Source: Gorsachius magnificus
Lineage: Eukaryota > Chordata > Aves > Pelecaniformes > Ardeidae
Assembly: GCA_034008185.1 (NCBI GenBank)
Contig: CM067082.1
Location: forward strand, 12,074,984 to 12,138,983
DNA length: 64,000 bases
Direction of reading: 5' to 3'
The translations under genes and the position numbers were made by a program. Position 1 is the stretch's first letter, and each line of letters begins with the position of its first letter. The notes beneath the pieces were generated by a model. The model was not told where the DNA came from and did not search any database. It saw only the letters and a program-made list of their open reading frames with translations. Positions 63,701-64,000 of the stretch are shown here, piece after piece.

Positions 63701-64000
63701 AATCTACTTCATGCAGCCATTTAAATGTCTTCAAATTTTAATCAAACATACATGAAAATAATAAATTTTCATTTTTGTTCCAAATACACTGGAAGCTGTA
63801 GGTACTTTTAAAACATGTTTTGCAAGCATACTTTAAAGAATGCAAAAAAATAAAAGATATAAGCCCTTATTGTGCAAAAAAGAAGCTAATTGCGATTGGT
63901 TGGACTTAAATAAAGACATTTGGATGCATCCTATCCAGAATGTAATGATATGAATCGCACATTGCTTTTAACAGAACAAATCTGCTCCTGCCTCTCAAGG
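60772..64000. other. Repeat-poor AT-rich end, possible conserved non-coding sequence
   Basis: About 3.2 kb without CR1 or any other recognised repeat, with clusters of homeodomain-like TAATTA/TTAAAT cores, including the perfect palindrome CTTTAATTAAAG at 62,319-62,330. This resembles conserved non-coding blocks in vertebrate gene deserts, but conservation cannot be judged from one genome. Confidence 0.3.

Overview
The window looks like a single-gene stretch of a bird genome. It has one recognisable protein-coding gene, LRATD2 (FAM84B), set in a large AT-rich gene desert. Evidence for a bird is the set of CR1 LINEs ending in ATTCTATG-type octamers, relics of tRNA-derived and MIR-type SINEs, GC-rich LTR-like fragments of a kind I associate with avian endogenous retroviruses, and the absence of Alu, L1 or B-type elements. 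The species cannot be named from the sequence.

Layout. Positions 1 to about 23,950 are intergenic, with four CR1 copies of some length (10.5, 13.2, 14.8 and 19.8 kb), one short CR1 3' end (17.7 kb), SINE relics, and a small CpG-rich patch at the left edge. A CpG island (about 23,960-25,960) holds the LRATD2 promoter, a non-coding first exon with a 19-codon upstream ORF, a short intron (24,704-25,183) and the whole coding region in exon 2 (25,189-26,094). About 5.3 kb of U-rich sequence without transposons follows, ending at the first canonical AATAAA I found (31,388). I read it as a long 3' UTR.

Positions 31.4-48.4 kb are intergenic, with an LTR-like relic at 34.1-34.9 kb, a tRNA-like SINE relic at 36.0 kb, a CTCF-like motif at 35.4 kb and an orphan terminal-exon-like segment at 40.2 kb. 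At 48.5-50.4 kb lies the longest CR1 copy. It encodes most of a reverse transcriptase with the FADD motif, sits inside an (ATAAC)n microsatellite, and is itself interrupted by a 166-bp CR1 3' end in the opposite orientation. The rest (50.4-64 kb) is intergenic with short CR1 pieces, a second LTR-like fragment nearly identical to part of the first, a perfect 3 x 37-bp tandem repeat, and a repeat-poor AT-rich end that may hold conserved non-coding sequence.

Context. In human 8q24, LRATD2 and MYC flank the same desert and are transcribed away from each other (established knowledge). If that order holds here, the left part of the window is the MYC side and the right part the TRIB1 side. No operon-like cooperation applies: there is one gene, its regulatory surroundings and transposon debris. 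I found no CRISPR array, tRNA or rRNA gene, and no convincing new system. The most unusual items are the two CR1 copies that share a frameshift and a stop codon, the nested CR1 structures, the LRATD2 5' leader, and the orphan exon.
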